Assembly (NCBI RefSeq): GCF_018326265.1
Contig: NZ_AP023360.1
Location: 5,551,501-5,615,500 of the forward strand
Direction: 5' to 3'
DNA length: 64,000 bases
Source: Catellatospora sp. IY07-71
Lineage (GTDB): Bacteria > Actinomycetota > Actinomycetes > Mycobacteriales > Micromonosporaceae
A program made the translations under genes and the position numbers. Shown piece by piece: positions 19,053 to 29,803 of this stretch (positions within the stretch are counted from its first letter, which is position 1; the number at the start of each line of letters is the position of its first letter). The notes beneath the pieces are model-generated. The model saw only the letters and a list, made by a program, of their open reading frames with translations. It searched no databases and was not told the origin of the DNA.

Positions 19053-20339
19053 TCAGGGCTGCGGCATGGGGATCTGCGCTGCCGTGATCTTGCCATGGCG
19101 GACCAGGTCGTAGTCGTGGTCCCGCTGCCAGCGGGCCCGGGCCAGCACCAGCGGGCTGGCGCTCTGGTCGAAGCTCAGGTGCGCGGCGCCCTTGCGGTGG
19201 GCCAGGAACAGGCCGGGGCGGCGGCTGGGGTTGAACCCGCCGAGCGAGGCCAGGCGCTGCGGCCGCCGCTTGGGCGTGACGGCATCCCGCCACGTCCACG
19301 GCGCCGCGCTGTAGAGGACCTCGCAGGCGTTCGCCACCCACCGGTCGGTCCACCGGCGCAGCTCGAAGTTGTCGGGCAGCCCGGACAGCAGCCGCCGTGA
19401 CCTGGGATCCAGTGTCACGCCGCAGGCGTCCAGCGCGGTGATGGCGTGCCCCGCCTCCAGCATGGCGGCGACCTGCGCGGCAAGCTCGGCAGTGGTGTCG
19501 CCGCCGAGGCCCCACAGCCGGTCGAGCGTGCCGGTCCCGGCGCGCCAGAACTCCGGGTGGGTGTCCCACCGGTATGGCCGGGCGAGCCCGCGCACCTGGG
19601 CGAGCCGGATCGTGAGCGCCGCCTCGGCGCGCGGCGCGGGACCGTCCGCCACCAGCCACAGTCCCTTGCCGAGGGGGTGCGTGGGCGGGGCGCACTCGCG
19701 CAGCAGCACCTGCGTCCTCGTGGCCAGGCGGGCGCCGGTCCGGTCGCGCGGGAAGCGCCAGGCGATGCCGGGGGCGAACAGCGCATCCAGGTCCGCCCGG
19801 AGCGCGGCCTCCTGCTCGCGGTCCAGCAGCGCCACCATCAGCGGATCGAGGTCCACCGCGACGGGTATGCCGGCCGAGGCGAGCTTGGACCGCACCAGCC
19901 GGTCCAGCCAGCGCTCCCGGCGCGCCCACGGCGTCGTCGCCGGGACGACCGACCAGGTCGACTGCCACCGGCTCCACTCGCGGACCTGGGCCGCGACCTC
20001 CTCCGCGGAGGGGGTGTGCAGGTCCGCGACGGGGCTGGCGTAGCCGTGGCCGCGCGTCCGGTACGGACACTCGTGGAACGCCACCCGGTATCCCGGCAGC
20101 CGTGGTGACCCGTCCGAGCCGGCCGCCTGCTCCCAGGTGCCGGGGGTGGCTCCCGCGGCGAGCGAGGTGATGGTCACGACGGCGTACGCGTCCTCGCCCG
20201 GCATGGGGATCCACGCCCCGGCCGGTGGGGGCGCGGTGTGCGAGCGCCGGGGCGCCGGGCGCAGCACCGGGTCGAACCCGGCCGCGCGCAGGGCCCGTAC
20301 CGCGGCCGGTAGGCACACGCCATCGATCTCGTCGACCAT
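19053..20339 (-). CDS. Hypothetical protein
   Basis: About 428 aa, not recognised. It is soluble, with no signal peptide or membrane segment. The composition is balanced and Trp-rich ([60 protein letters not shown]), which supports a real folded protein. The C-terminal region reads [27 protein letters not shown] 20339 (MVDEIDG) is my start; the frame is open to a GTG at 20402, only 40 bases from the divergent M1 peptidase start, and neither has a clear ribosome site. Confidence 0.65.
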   Translation of the reverse strand: MVDEIDGVCLPAAVRALRAAGFDPVLRPAPRRSHTAPPPAGAWIPMPGEDAYAVVTITSLAAGATPGTWEQAAGSDGSPRLPGYRVAFHECPYRTRGHGYASPVADLHTPSAEEVAAQVREWSRWQSTWSVVPATTPWARRERWLDRLVRSKLASAGIPVAVDLDPLMVALLDREQEAALRADLDALFAPGIAWRFPRDRTGARLATRTQVLLRECAPPTHPLGKGLWLVADGPAPRAEAALTIRLAQVRGLARPYRWDTHPEFWRAGTGTLDRLWGLGGDTTAELAAQVAAMLEAGHAITALDACGVTLDPRSRRLLSGLPDNFELRRWTDRWVANACEVLYSAAPWTWRDAVTPKRRPQRLASLGGFNPSRRPGLFLAHRKGAAHLSFDQSASPLVLARARWQRDHDYDLVRHGKITAAQIPMPQP

Positions 20340-20442
20340 GCCGAAGATGATCGCAGAACGCGGTGTCGGTTTGGGATCACAGGTTGCTCCCAGCTTCGCC
20401 ACTGTCCGGAACGAGATGCTTTGCCTGGCTTACCGTGTTCAC

Positions 20443-21837
<1,395 letters not shown>

Positions 21838-21852
21838 GTACCGCGCGTTTCG

Positions 21853-21883
21853 TGGGAGCCGGTCCTTCGTGGATCGGCTCCCA
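21853..21883 (+). terminator. Terminator of the M1 peptidase gene
   Basis: TGGGAGCCGGTCC (21853-21865) pairs with GGATCGGCTCCCA (21871-21883), with one G-T pair and loop TTCGT. It is 15 bases after the stop codon. Confidence 0.7.
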
Positions 21884-21918
21884 TGGCCGTACGCAGGATC
21901 TTCGATCTGATGCTTGAC

Positions 21919-22006
21919 AATGGTTTCGGCAGTGTTGACACTTCCTGCAACCCGAAACCATTTCGACTCACCGCGAAGTATCGGGCCGAAATGTGAGCGC
22001 TAACAT
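21919..22006 (+). promoter_or_regulatory. GH43 operon control region: 11-bp inverted repeat plus LacI-type operator
   Basis: AATGGTTTCGG (21919-21929) and its exact reverse complement CCGAAACCATT (21952-21962) are 22 bases apart and enclose TTGACA (21935-21940); a second TTGACA starts at 21914. Further on, ATGTGAGCGCTAACAT (21991-22006) is a near-perfect palindrome around GCGC, the form bound by LacI-family sugar repressors. It lies 12 bases before the GH43 start, a normal repressing position. I infer substrate-responsive control of both GH43 genes; no LacI gene is in the window. Confidence 0.65.
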
Positions 22007-22018
22007 AGGAGATCGACT

Positions 22019-23416
22019 ATGCGATTTCGCTCCATGCTGGCACTTTCCGCCCTGATGGCGGGCTTCGTGGTGGTGTCGACGGGAGCGCCGGCCTACGCGG
22101 CGACGCTCCCTACCGGCGCCCGGTCGCTGGAGACCGTCAACTACGCCGGGCGCTACGTGCGGCACCTGGATTCCCTCGGCCGGATCGACCCGGTCACCTC
22201 GGCCAGCACCGCGCAGGTCAAACAGGACGCCACGTTCACCGTGGTCAACGGGCTCGCCTCGCCGTCCTGCCACTCGTTCCAGACCAAGGGCGGGCTGTTC
22301 CTGCGGCACCGCGACTACCGGCTGCGGATCGACGCGAACACCGGTGACGCGGTGTTCCGGGCCGACGCGACGTTCTGCGCCGTGGACGGGTCCACCGCCG
22401 GCTCGGTGTCGCTGACCTCGTACAACTACCCGTCCCGGCGCATCCGGCATCGCGACTTCGCGCTGTGGCTGGACGCCTACCAGGACACCGCGGCGTTCCG
22501 GGCGGACAGCTCGTTCCGGATCACCGCGCCGTGGGCGCCGAAGACGACCGCCGGGCCGGTGATCCCGGGCCTGTTCGCCGACCCGCATGTCGCGTACTTC
22601 GGCGGCCGCTACTACCTCTACCCGACCACCGACGGGTACGCGGGCTGGAGCGGCACCTACTACAAGGCGTTCTCCTCGGCCGACCTGGTGAACTGGACCG
22701 ACCACGGCGTCATCCTCGACCACGGGCCGGACGTCTCCTGGGCCGACGACTCGGCCTGGGCCCCGGCCGTCGCGGCCAAGAACGGCCGCTACTACCTCTA
22801 CTTCAGCGGCGGCGCGGCCAGTGGCAACACCGCCAAGCAGCTCGGCGTGGCCGTGGCCGACAGCCCGGCCGGGCCGTTCCGCGACGCGCTCGGGCGGCCG
22901 CTGGTCACCAGCGCGCAGTTCAGCGGCGGGCAGGCGATCGACCCGATGGTCTTCACCGACGACGACGGCCGCTCCTACCTCTACTGGGGGCAGGGCGTGG
23001 CGCGGGTGGTGCCGCTCAACACCGACATGATCTCGTACGACGCCGCGCAGGTGCGCACCATCACCCCGTCCGGGTACAACGAGGCGCCGTTCGTGTTCAA
23101 GCGCAACGGCACCTACTACCTGATGTGGTCGGAGAACGACACCCGCAGCGAGGACTACCGCGTCGCGTACGCCACCGGCACCTCGCCCCTCGGACCGTGG
23201 ACCAAGCGCGGCGTCATCCTGAGCAAGCGCCTGGAGGCCGGCATCCGCGGCCCCGGCCACCACTCGGTCGTGCAGCTGCCCGGCACCGACACCTGGCACA
23301 TCGCGTACCACCGCTTCGCCGTGCCCGCCGGCAACGGCACCAACCGCGAGACCGCCGTCGACCGCATGGAGTTCAACGCCGACGGCACGATCCGCCCGGT
23401 CGTGCCGACCCTCTGA
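22019..23416 (+). CDS. Secreted GH43 glycosidase with N-terminal AbfB (CBM42-like) domain
   Basis: 465 aa. The signal peptide ends near APAYA. Residues about 35-172 form an AbfB-type arabinose-binding beta-trefoil with three repeats of the form YVRHxD...RIDA...FRADATF. Residues about 178-465 are a GH43 five-bladed propeller with the three acidic residues in GLFADPHVAY (base), QAIDPMVF (pKa modulator) and YNEAPFVFK (acid). The likely role is release of arabinose or xylose from arabinan or arabinoxylan outside the cell. AGGAGATCGACT precedes the ATG. It is first in a probable two-gene operon with the next GH43, 33 bases downstream. Confidence 0.93.
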   Translation: MRFRSMLALSALMAGFVVVSTGAPAYAATLPTGARSLETVNYAGRYVRHLDSLGRIDPVTSASTAQVKQDATFTVVNGLASPSCHSFQTKGGLFLRHRDYRLRIDANTGDAVFRADATFCAVDGSTAGSVSLTSYNYPSRRIRHRDFALWLDAYQDTAAFRADSSFRITAPWAPKTTAGPVIPGLFADPHVAYFGGRYYLYPTTDGYAGWSGTYYKAFSSADLVNWTDHGVILDHGPDVSWADDSAWAPAVAAKNGRYYLYFSGGAASGNTAKQLGVAVADSPAGPFRDALGRPLVTSAQFSGGQAIDPMVFTDDDGRSYLYWGQGVARVVPLNTDMISYDAAQVRTITPSGYNEAPFVFKRNGTYYLMWSENDTRSEDYRVAYATGTSPLGPWTKRGVILSKRLEAGIRGPGHHSVVQLPGTDTWHIAYHRFAVPAGNGTNRETAVDRMEFNADGTIRPVVPTL

Positions 23417-23449
23417 CCCCCTCCCGCCCCCCAAGGAGAGAACCGTCCC

Positions 23450-24904
23450 ATGTCACGATCCCGCACCAGGCTGGGCACCCTGCTCGCCCTCGCCTGCCTG
23501 ATCCTCGTCTCCTGGTCGGTGACGGCGCCGCGACCGGCCGCCGCCCTCGACCCGTTCACCGGCTACCTGATGGTCCACTTCACCGGCGAGACGGCCAACG
23601 GCGAGCAGATCTACCTCGCCCACAGCACCGACGGCCTGCGCTGGACCGACCTGAACAGCGGCGGCCCGGTGCTGCTGTCCACCGTCGGCACCCGCGGCGT
23701 GCGCGACCCCGCGATCGTGCGCTCGCCCGCCGGCGACCGCTACTGGATCATCGCCACCGACCTGCGCATCGCCAGCGGCACCTCCTGGAGCGACGCCGCC
23801 AACGCGGGCAGCAGGTCGCTCGTCGTCTGGGAGTCCACCGACCTGGTCAACTGGTCCGCGCCGCGGCTGCTGAACGTGGCCGGGGCCATCTCCGGCGCGG
23901 GCGACGCCTGGGCGCCCGAGGCCGTCTACAACGCCGCCACCGGCGACTACGTCGTCTACTGGGCCACCAACGCCACCCTCAACGGCGTCAAGAAGCACCG
24001 CATCTACTACGTGCGCACCAGCGACTTCCGCTCCTTCACCGCCCCGCAGCTCTACATCGACCGCGGCGCGGGGCAGGGCATCATCGACACGCAGATCATC
24101 GAGGTGCCGAACAGCGTCGGCGGTTACCGCTACTACCGTGCCTCGGCCGACGGCCACATCACCGTCGAGGCGAGCAACTCCGTCCTGGGCACCTGGACGA
24201 ACATCGGCAACCTGGCGCACATGGGCATCTCCAACGGCACCGGCGGCGGCAACGTGGTCGAGGGCCCGATGTGGATGCAGTTCAACGGCCGCAACGAGTG
24301 GGCGCTCTGGCTGGACCAGTACGCCACCGGCCGCGGCTACATGCCGATCACCTCGACGAACCTCGGCAGCACGGGCAACTTCCAGACCCGCACGGACTAC
24401 AGCCTCGGCACCAGCCGCAAGCGCCACGGCTCGATCATGAACCTGACCGCCGCCGAGTCGAGCCGGGTGCTGGCCAGGTGGGGCAGCAGCGTGGCGGTGC
24501 GGCGGCTGCAGTCGTACAACTTCCAGACCCGCTACGTGCGCCACGTCAACCTCGACGTGCGCATCGACGCCAACGTCAGCCCGGCCCAGGACGCCCAGTT
24601 CCGGCCCGTGCCCGGCCTGGCGAACAGCTCCGGGTACGTCTCGTTCGAGTCGGTGAACTACCCGGGCTACTACCTGCGGCACAGCAACTACGACTTCGTG
24701 CTCGCGCCCAACGACGGGACCGCGACGTTCGCGGCGGACGCCACGTTCAAGCAGGTCGCCGGACTGGCCGACAGCACCTGGTCGTCGTACCAGTCCTACA
24801 ACCACCCGGACCGCTACATCCGCCACTACAACTATCTGCTGCGGCTCGACCAGATCACCACCACGCAGGCACGGGCCGACGCCACCTTCCGCCTGACCAG
24901 TTGA
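23450..24904 (+). CDS. Secreted GH43-like glycosidase with C-terminal AbfB domain
   Basis: 484 aa, with a signal peptide ending near PAAA. The catalytic propeller is about residues 35-335, with candidate acidic residues in GVRDPAIV, GIIDTQII and VVEGPMWM. Residues about 345-484 form an AbfB trefoil (YVRHVNLDVRID, YYLRHSNYDFVL, YIRHYNYLLRLD). The domain order is the reverse of the upstream gene. AAGGAGAGAACC precedes the ATG. The two enzymes are probably co-expressed and act on the same arabinose-rich polymer. A strong hairpin follows at 24956. Confidence 0.9.
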   Translation: MSRSRTRLGTLLALACLILVSWSVTAPRPAAALDPFTGYLMVHFTGETANGEQIYLAHSTDGLRWTDLNSGGPVLLSTVGTRGVRDPAIVRSPAGDRYWIIATDLRIASGTSWSDAANAGSRSLVVWESTDLVNWSAPRLLNVAGAISGAGDAWAPEAVYNAATGDYVVYWATNATLNGVKKHRIYYVRTSDFRSFTAPQLYIDRGAGQGIIDTQIIEVPNSVGGYRYYRASADGHITVEASNSVLGTWTNIGNLAHMGISNGTGGGNVVEGPMWMQFNGRNEWALWLDQYATGRGYMPITSTNLGSTGNFQTRTDYSLGTSRKRHGSIMNLTAAESSRVLARWGSSVAVRRLQSYNFQTRYVRHVNLDVRIDANVSPAQDAQFRPVPGLANSSGYVSFESVNYPGYYLRHSNYDFVLAPNDGTATFAADATFKQVAGLADSTWSSYQSYNHPDRYIRHYNYLLRLDQITTTQARADATFRLTS

Positions 24905-24955
24905 TCACGGCGGCCGTACAACCATCGACCACATAGGACCCGTTGTTAGTACGTG

Positions 24956-24982
24956 GCCCGCGTCCGACCGCCGGACGCGGGC
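24956..24982 (+). terminator. Hairpin between GH43 operon and S8 protease gene
   Basis: An 11-bp perfect stem (24956-24966 with 24972-24982) and a 5-base loop (ACCGC), about 50 bases after the GH43 stop. There is no T-tract. It probably ends the GH43 transcript, although the S8 start is only 22 bases further. Confidence 0.55.
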
Positions 24983-25004
24983 TCCGTACGGATGGGGGTT
25001 CGAT

Positions 25005-28000
25005 GTGAACGTACGACGAACGCGAAGTCTCAGCCTGCTGATGGCCGTGGCGCTGGTCGTCACGCTGTCCGGCTTCGGCGGCGCCCTGCGGCAGGCACCG
25101 GCGACCGCCGCCGCCCCGGCGGTGCTGCCGTCGGGGCGCACGTACACGGTCACGCTGCTCACCGGTGACGTGGTCACCGTCCGCACGCACGCCACCGGCT
25201 GCCCGGCGGTCACGGTGCGGCCGGCCGACCCGCACGGCGTGCTCGACCGCAGCTGCGGCCCCGACGGGCACGTGCGGGTCGTCCCCGGCCGGGTCGCCGG
25301 GCTGATCGGCCCGGTCCTCGACGCGTCCCTCTTCGACGTGACCACGCTGATCCTCGAGGGCCACGACGACGCGCGGAGCAAGGAGCTGCCGCTGATCGTC
25401 CGCCAGGCCGAGCAGCCGGACCAGCGCCTGGCCGCGCCCGCCGCCGGGCTGCGCGTCACCCGCTCGCTGCCCAGCATCGCGGCCGTGGCCGCCCGCCAGC
25501 CCAAGGCGAAGGGCCCGGACCTGATCCGCGCCCTGCAGGCCGCCACCGCTCGCACACCGGCCACGACCCGGAAGACCGCCGCGTCCACCCACATCTGGCT
25601 GGATCACCGGGTGCGCGCGACCGCGCAGTCCACCAGCGCGGTGGGCCTCGACGCGAACCTCGGCCAGATCCGCGCCCCGCAGGCCTGGGCCGCCGGATAC
25701 ACCGGCCAGGGCGTCAAGGTGGCGGTGCTGGACACCGGCGCCGACTTCACCCACCCCGACCTGCAGGGCCGGATCGCCGCCCGGGCCGACTTCACCGTCG
25801 AGCACGGCGACGCCGCCGACCGCCACGGGCACGGCACCCACGTCGCCGCGACCATCGCGGGCAGCGGCGTGGCCGCGGAGGGTCAGCGCCGCGGCGTGGC
25901 CCCCGGCGCCCGGCTGCTGGTCGGCAAGGTGCTCGGCGACAGCGGCGAGGGCACGGACTCCCAGGTCATCGCCGGTATGGAGTGGGCCGCCGAGCGCGCC
26001 GACGTGGTCAACATGAGCCTCGGCGGGTGGGAACCCAGCGACGGCACCGACCCGATGTCGCTGGCCCTCGACGAGCTGACCGCCAAGCACGGGACCCTGT
26101 TCGTGGTCGCCGCGGGCAACGACGGGCCGTCCGGCGGCACCGTGTCCTCGCCTGCCGCCGCCGCGTCCGCGCTGACCGTCGGCGCGGTCGACCGCGGCGA
26201 CACGCTCGCCGACTTCTCCAGCCGCGGCCCGCTGGTCAACACCCGTGCGGCCAAGCCGGAGCTGGTCGCGCCCGGCGTCGACATCGTCGCGGCCCGCGCC
26301 GCGGGCACCAGCCTCGGCACCGTCGTCGACGCGCGCTACACCAGCCTCAGCGGCACCTCCATGGCCGCCCCGCACGCCGCGGGCGCCGCCGCGATCCTCG
26401 CCCAGCGCCACCCCGGCTGGAAGCCCGCTCAGCTCAAGGCCGCTCTGGTCGGCGCGGTCGACCCGCTGACCGGCGGCGACCCGTACGAGCTGGGCGCCGG
26501 CCGCCTGAACGCCGCCCGCCCCCTGCACGGCGTGGTGAGCGAGCAGCCGATCGTCGCGCTCGGCACCTTCACCCACCCGCAGACCGGCACCGCGGAAGCG
26601 CCGCTGTCCTGGGCGAACACGTCGGCGTCGGCCAAGACCCTGCGCTTCGGCGTGACCGTCACCGACCGGCACGGCACCGCCGCACCGGCGGGCACCGCGA
26701 CCCTGTCCACCACGGACGCCGTCGTGGCGCCCGGCGGCCGGGCCGCGACCGTGCTGCGTATCGACCGGGCCCGGCTCGCGGCCAGACCCGGCCTGCACAC
26801 GGCGGTCGTCACGGCCCGCACCGCGGGCGGCGCCGTCGTGTCGCGCACGCCGGTCACCTTCTACGCCGAACCGCGCAGCCACGACCTCACCCTGACCGCC
26901 GTCCCGCTGCCGGACGCGCCGGCGGACGCCGACGTCTTCGCGTTCGGCGTGGTGGTGAACCTCGACGACCCGAGCCTGTTCGCCGAATACGTCGGGGTCC
27001 AGCCAGGGGAGCCCGTCGTCCTGCGGGTGCCCGCCGGGCGCTACAGCGTGCTGGCGTCGCTGTGGGACCTCGGGCCGGAGAGCACCCGGATGGGCCTCAC
27101 CGGCGACCCCGAGGTCGTGATCGGCGCCGACACGGCACTGGTCTTCGACGGCGCCGCCGCACGGCCGGTCACGGCCTCGGTCGACGGGGTCGACACCGTG
27201 CCCGTGACGGTCGGCATCACCTACGAGCAGACGGCCCGGCGCGGCCCGGGCTGGTCCGACTTCGCCTTCGCGTGGGGCGCCGACGCGGCCCGGGGCAGCG
27301 TGTTCGCCGTGCCGATGACCGGGCCCGGCGCGGGCACGTTCAGCGTGCACGCCGCCTACGGCCTGACGGCGCCCGGCGACGCGCCCAGCCCGTACCTGTA
27401 CGACCTGATCCGCCCGCTCGGCAACGGCATCCCGGCCGACCCGCACTACCGGGTGGACACCGCCGAGCAGGCCCGGCTGGCCCGCATCGACCAGCGCTTC
27501 CACCTGCTGGACATCCCGGACACGCACGTCAGCCACAAGCGCTACGGGTTCAGCCCGACCGGGGCGTACGTCGCCGAGACCGTCCTGGAGCACCTGCCCG
27601 CCCAGCGCACCGACTACGTGACACCCGGGTTCGCCTGGCTCGACGAGGCCTTCTACCCCGTGGGCGAGGCCGGGTTCGACATGGTCACGCAGGAGGCCCA
27701 GCGCACCTACGCGCCGGGCAGCCGGCAGAGCCTGGTGTGGGTACGCCAGCCGATGCGCACCGACTGGTACGACGACCCGGCGGTCTCCTACAGCGGCTGC
27801 CGGCCGTCCGCGCCGTTCCGCACCCGCGGGATGCTGCACATCGAGTTGATGGACCTGACCGACCAGCACCAGCGTTACGGCTGCTTCCCGATCGGCGACG
27901 AGTCCACCTCCTCGCTGACCCTGCACCGCGACGGCAGGCTCGTCGGCGAGCGGCGAGCGCCGTTCGGGGAGTTCGAGATCCCACAGGCGGCAGCCGATTA

Positions 28001-28424
28001 CCGGCTCCGGTACGACCTGGACCTGAGCGCGGTGCTGCCGGTGTCCACCCGGGTCACCACGGCCTGGACGTTCCGCTCGGCGGGCCCGTCCGGCACGGGC
28101 CGGGCGCCGCTGCCGCTGTTCGCGCTGGACTACGCGCTGCCGCTGGACGCGGCGAACCATCCCACGGCGGGGACCAGCGTGTTCACGGTGCGGCAGGCAC
28201 ACGGCGTGCCCGTCCAGGACGTCACCGCGTTCCGGGTGTGGGCCTCGCTCGACGACGGCGCGACCTGGCAGGCCGTGCCGGTCCGGCAGCAGGACGCCGC
28301 GTCGTTCGCCGCGCGGCTGCCGATGCCCGCCGCCGGGCAGGCGGTGTCACTGCGGGTGAAGGCCGAGGGCTCGGCCGACAGCGGTATCGACCAGACCGTC
28401 ATCCGGGCGTACCGCGCCAGCTGA
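25005..28424 (+). CDS. Large secreted S8 (subtilisin) serine protease
   Basis: 1139 aa from GTG 25005. The signal peptide (about 1-37) is followed by a long pro-region. The peptidase domain spans about 215-510, with the catalytic triad Asp243 (AVLDTGAD), His276 (RHGHGTHVA) and Ser452 (SGTSMAAPHAAG), and the oxyanion Asn372 (AAGND). The remaining about 600 residues are beta-rich (Ig-like) and end with segments typical of large actinomycete subtilases (VTAFRVWASLDDGATWQAVPV). It probably degrades extracellular protein. A bidirectional terminator follows. Confidence 0.93.
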   Translation: MNVRRTRSLSLLMAVALVVTLSGFGGALRQAPATAAAPAVLPSGRTYTVTLLTGDVVTVRTHATGCPAVTVRPADPHGVLDRSCGPDGHVRVVPGRVAGLIGPVLDASLFDVTTLILEGHDDARSKELPLIVRQAEQPDQRLAAPAAGLRVTRSLPSIAAVAARQPKAKGPDLIRALQAATARTPATTRKTAASTHIWLDHRVRATAQSTSAVGLDANLGQIRAPQAWAAGYTGQGVKVAVLDTGADFTHPDLQGRIAARADFTVEHGDAADRHGHGTHVAATIAGSGVAAEGQRRGVAPGARLLVGKVLGDSGEGTDSQVIAGMEWAAERADVVNMSLGGWEPSDGTDPMSLALDELTAKHGTLFVVAAGNDGPSGGTVSSPAAAASALTVGAVDRGDTLADFSSRGPLVNTRAAKPELVAPGVDIVAARAAGTSLGTVVDARYTSLSGTSMAAPHAAGAAAILAQRHPGWKPAQLKAALVGAVDPLTGGDPYELGAGRLNAARPLHGVVSEQPIVALGTFTHPQTGTAEAPLSWANTSASAKTLRFGVTVTDRHGTAAPAGTATLSTTDAVVAPGGRAATVLRIDRARLAARPGLHTAVVTARTAGGAVVSRTPVTFYAEPRSHDLTLTAVPLPDAPADADVFAFGVVVNLDDPSLFAEYVGVQPGEPVVLRVPAGRYSVLASLWDLGPESTRMGLTGDPEVVIGADTALVFDGAAARPVTASVDGVDTVPVTVGITYEQTARRGPGWSDFAFAWGADAARGSVFAVPMTGPGAGTFSVHAAYGLTAPGDAPSPYLYDLIRPLGNGIPADPHYRVDTAEQARLARIDQRFHLLDIPDTHVSHKRYGFSPTGAYVAETVLEHLPAQRTDYVTPGFAWLDEAFYPVGEAGFDMVTQEAQRTYAPGSRQSLVWVRQPMRTDWYDDPAVSYSGCRPSAPFRTRGMLHIELMDLTDQHQRYGCFPIGDESTSSLTLHRDGRLVGERRAPFGEFEIPQAAADYRLRYDLDLSAVLPVSTRVTTAWTFRSAGPSGTGRAPLPLFALDYALPLDAANHPTAGTSVFTVRQAHGVPVQDVTAFRVWASLDDGATWQAVPVRQQDAASFAARLPMPAAGQAVSLRVKAEGSADSGIDQTVIRAYRAS

Positions 28425-28437
28425 CCCAGGGGGCAGG

Positions 28438-28471
28438 ACGGCGGCGGCTCACGGGTGCGGGCCGCCGCCGT
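28438..28471. terminator. Bidirectional terminator, S8 protease and DUF1203 genes
   Basis: ACGGCGGCGGC (28438-28448) pairs perfectly with GCCGCCGCCGT (28461-28471), with a 12-base loop and TTCTC after it. It lies between convergent genes. Confidence 0.75.
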
Positions 28472-28474
28472 TTC

Positions 28475-28954
28475 TCATACGCCGTCGCGCCGGGCCTCGT
28501 ATAGGAAGCAGCCGTACTCGACCGCGCGAACGTGCACCAGCGCCACCGCCGGGTCGGCGAACATCTCGGCGAACACGTCCCCGTGCGTCTCCCCACGGTC
28601 GATGCGGCGGCCGCCCAGGATGCGCCCGTCCCGGTCGTAGCGGCGGAACACCCGCTCGGCCGCACCCAGGTAGCCGGGCTCACCGGCGGCCGGGCCGCCG
28701 CACGGGCGCGCGTGCACGAACACGGGCCCGCGCTCCAGATACGGGCCCGGATCCGCCCCGGTCTCGGCGGACCAGCGGCGCAGCGGCTCGTACGCGACCA
28801 GCGCGAGGTGTTCGCCGGGGGCGGCCCGGCGCAGGCAGCAGCGCAGCGGCGCGCCGCCCTCGGCGTCGACGGACAGCTCGGGCGGGCGGCCGGCGTCGTC
28901 GGCGCTCAGCAGCTCGGCGACGACTTCGGCGGGAATGGCGTGAACGGTGTACAT
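28475..28954 (-). CDS. DUF1203 family protein
   Basis: 159 aa. The family pattern is visible as PLRCCLRRAAPGEHLALVAYEPL followed by PYLERGPVFVHARPCGGP and AYRVF-like FRRYD. DUF1203 proteins have no proven function. The cysteines at about residues 39-40 and 87 are conserved-looking and could bind metal or form a disulphide. The gene is single and convergent with the S8 protease. Confidence 0.85.
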   Translation of the reverse strand: MYTVHAIPAEVVAELLSADDAGRPPELSVDAEGGAPLRCCLRRAAPGEHLALVAYEPLRRWSAETGADPGPYLERGPVFVHARPCGGPAAGEPGYLGAAERVFRRYDRDGRILGGRRIDRGETHGDVFAEMFADPAVALVHVRAVEYGCFLYEARRDGV

Positions 28955-29131
28955 GCGGGAGAGTCTGGTCGCCCGGCCGGGCCGAGTCCGGCGGGAATCG
29001 GAACTCGCATTCCGCCGGCGACTTCGCCGTTACCGCCGTTGCGCCCGATGGCGGCGCGTAGCGTGAGGATGTTCCGAGGTGATCCGGCGGCGCCCGGTGC
29101 GGTGTGCGCCGTGCGCAGGAGGGCTGCCCAG

Positions 29132-29605
29132 ATGGATCTGAAACTCGAAGTCATCGTGATCCCCGTGTCCGACGTGCCGCGCGCCAAGGCCTTCTACGAG
29201 AAGGCGGGCTTCCGGCTGGACATCGAGGCCAAGCCCAGCGACGACTGGCACTGCATCCAGTTCACGCCGCCCGGCTCCGAGTGCTCGATCATCTTCGGCA
29301 AGGGCATGACCACCGCCGAGCCGGGCTCCTTCCAGGGCATCTACCTCATCGTGCCGGACATCGAGGCGGCCCGCGCCGAGCTGGTGGAGCGCGGCATCGA
29401 GGTCGGCGAGGTCTTCCACGACGGCGCCGGGGTCTTCCTGCACGGACACGGCAAGGGCGACTTCACCTACCCGCCCGGGTTCGCGGGCAAGGAGAGCGGC
29501 CGGCACCCGGACCGGGCCGACTACGGCTCCTTCGCCACCTTCACCGACCCCGACGGCAACGGCTGGGTCCTCCAGGAAGTCCGCAAACGCCTCCCCGGCC
29601 GCTGA
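29132..29605 (+). CDS. VOC/glyoxalase-fold protein
   Basis: 157 aa from ATG 29132, preceded by GGAGGGCTGCCCAG. It has the paired beta-alpha-beta-beta-beta modules of the vicinal oxygen chelate superfamily: IPVSDVPRAKAFYEKAGFRLDIE at the start and ATFTDPDGNGWVLQEV at the end. A central insertion, HGHGKGDFTYPPGFAGKE, is longer than in minimal members. Typical roles are dioxygenase, isomerase or resistance protein. The substrate is unknown and the neighbours do not help. Confidence 0.85.
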   Translation: MDLKLEVIVIPVSDVPRAKAFYEKAGFRLDIEAKPSDDWHCIQFTPPGSECSIIFGKGMTTAEPGSFQGIYLIVPDIEAARAELVERGIEVGEVFHDGAGVFLHGHGKGDFTYPPGFAGKESGRHPDRADYGSFATFTDPDGNGWVLQEVRKRLPGR

Positions 29606-29635
29606 ACCGGGCCGGTGGGGCGCCCCATCCTGGCC

Positions 29636-29697
29636 CGCAGTTTCGGGGAAACTGCAGGCTCGGGCGTCGGCGTGGCTGCGCTTTCCCCGAAACTGCG
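29636..29697. repeat. Perfect 16-bp inverted repeat, intergenic
   Basis: CGCAGTTTCGGGGAAA (29636-29651) and its exact reverse complement (29682-29697) flank a 30-base spacer, 30 bases after the VOC stop. The first arm alone also contains the palindrome CAGTTTCGGGGAAACTG (29638-29654). It is probably the VOC gene terminator; a small dispersed repeat is an alternative. Confidence 0.55.
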
Positions 29698-29803
29698 AGT
29701 CGTGGACCCGGGCGGCGGCATGACGCCGCTCGACGGCAGGTGGCAGGGCAAGGAGGCGTGACCCGGGTGCCGTAGACGTGCGGGAATGCGGTATCAACGC
29801 GGC

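Noticed and set aside
24855-28202. 1115-residue minus-strand reading frame
   Set aside because: Antisense to the S8 protease; caused by high GC content removing stop codons.
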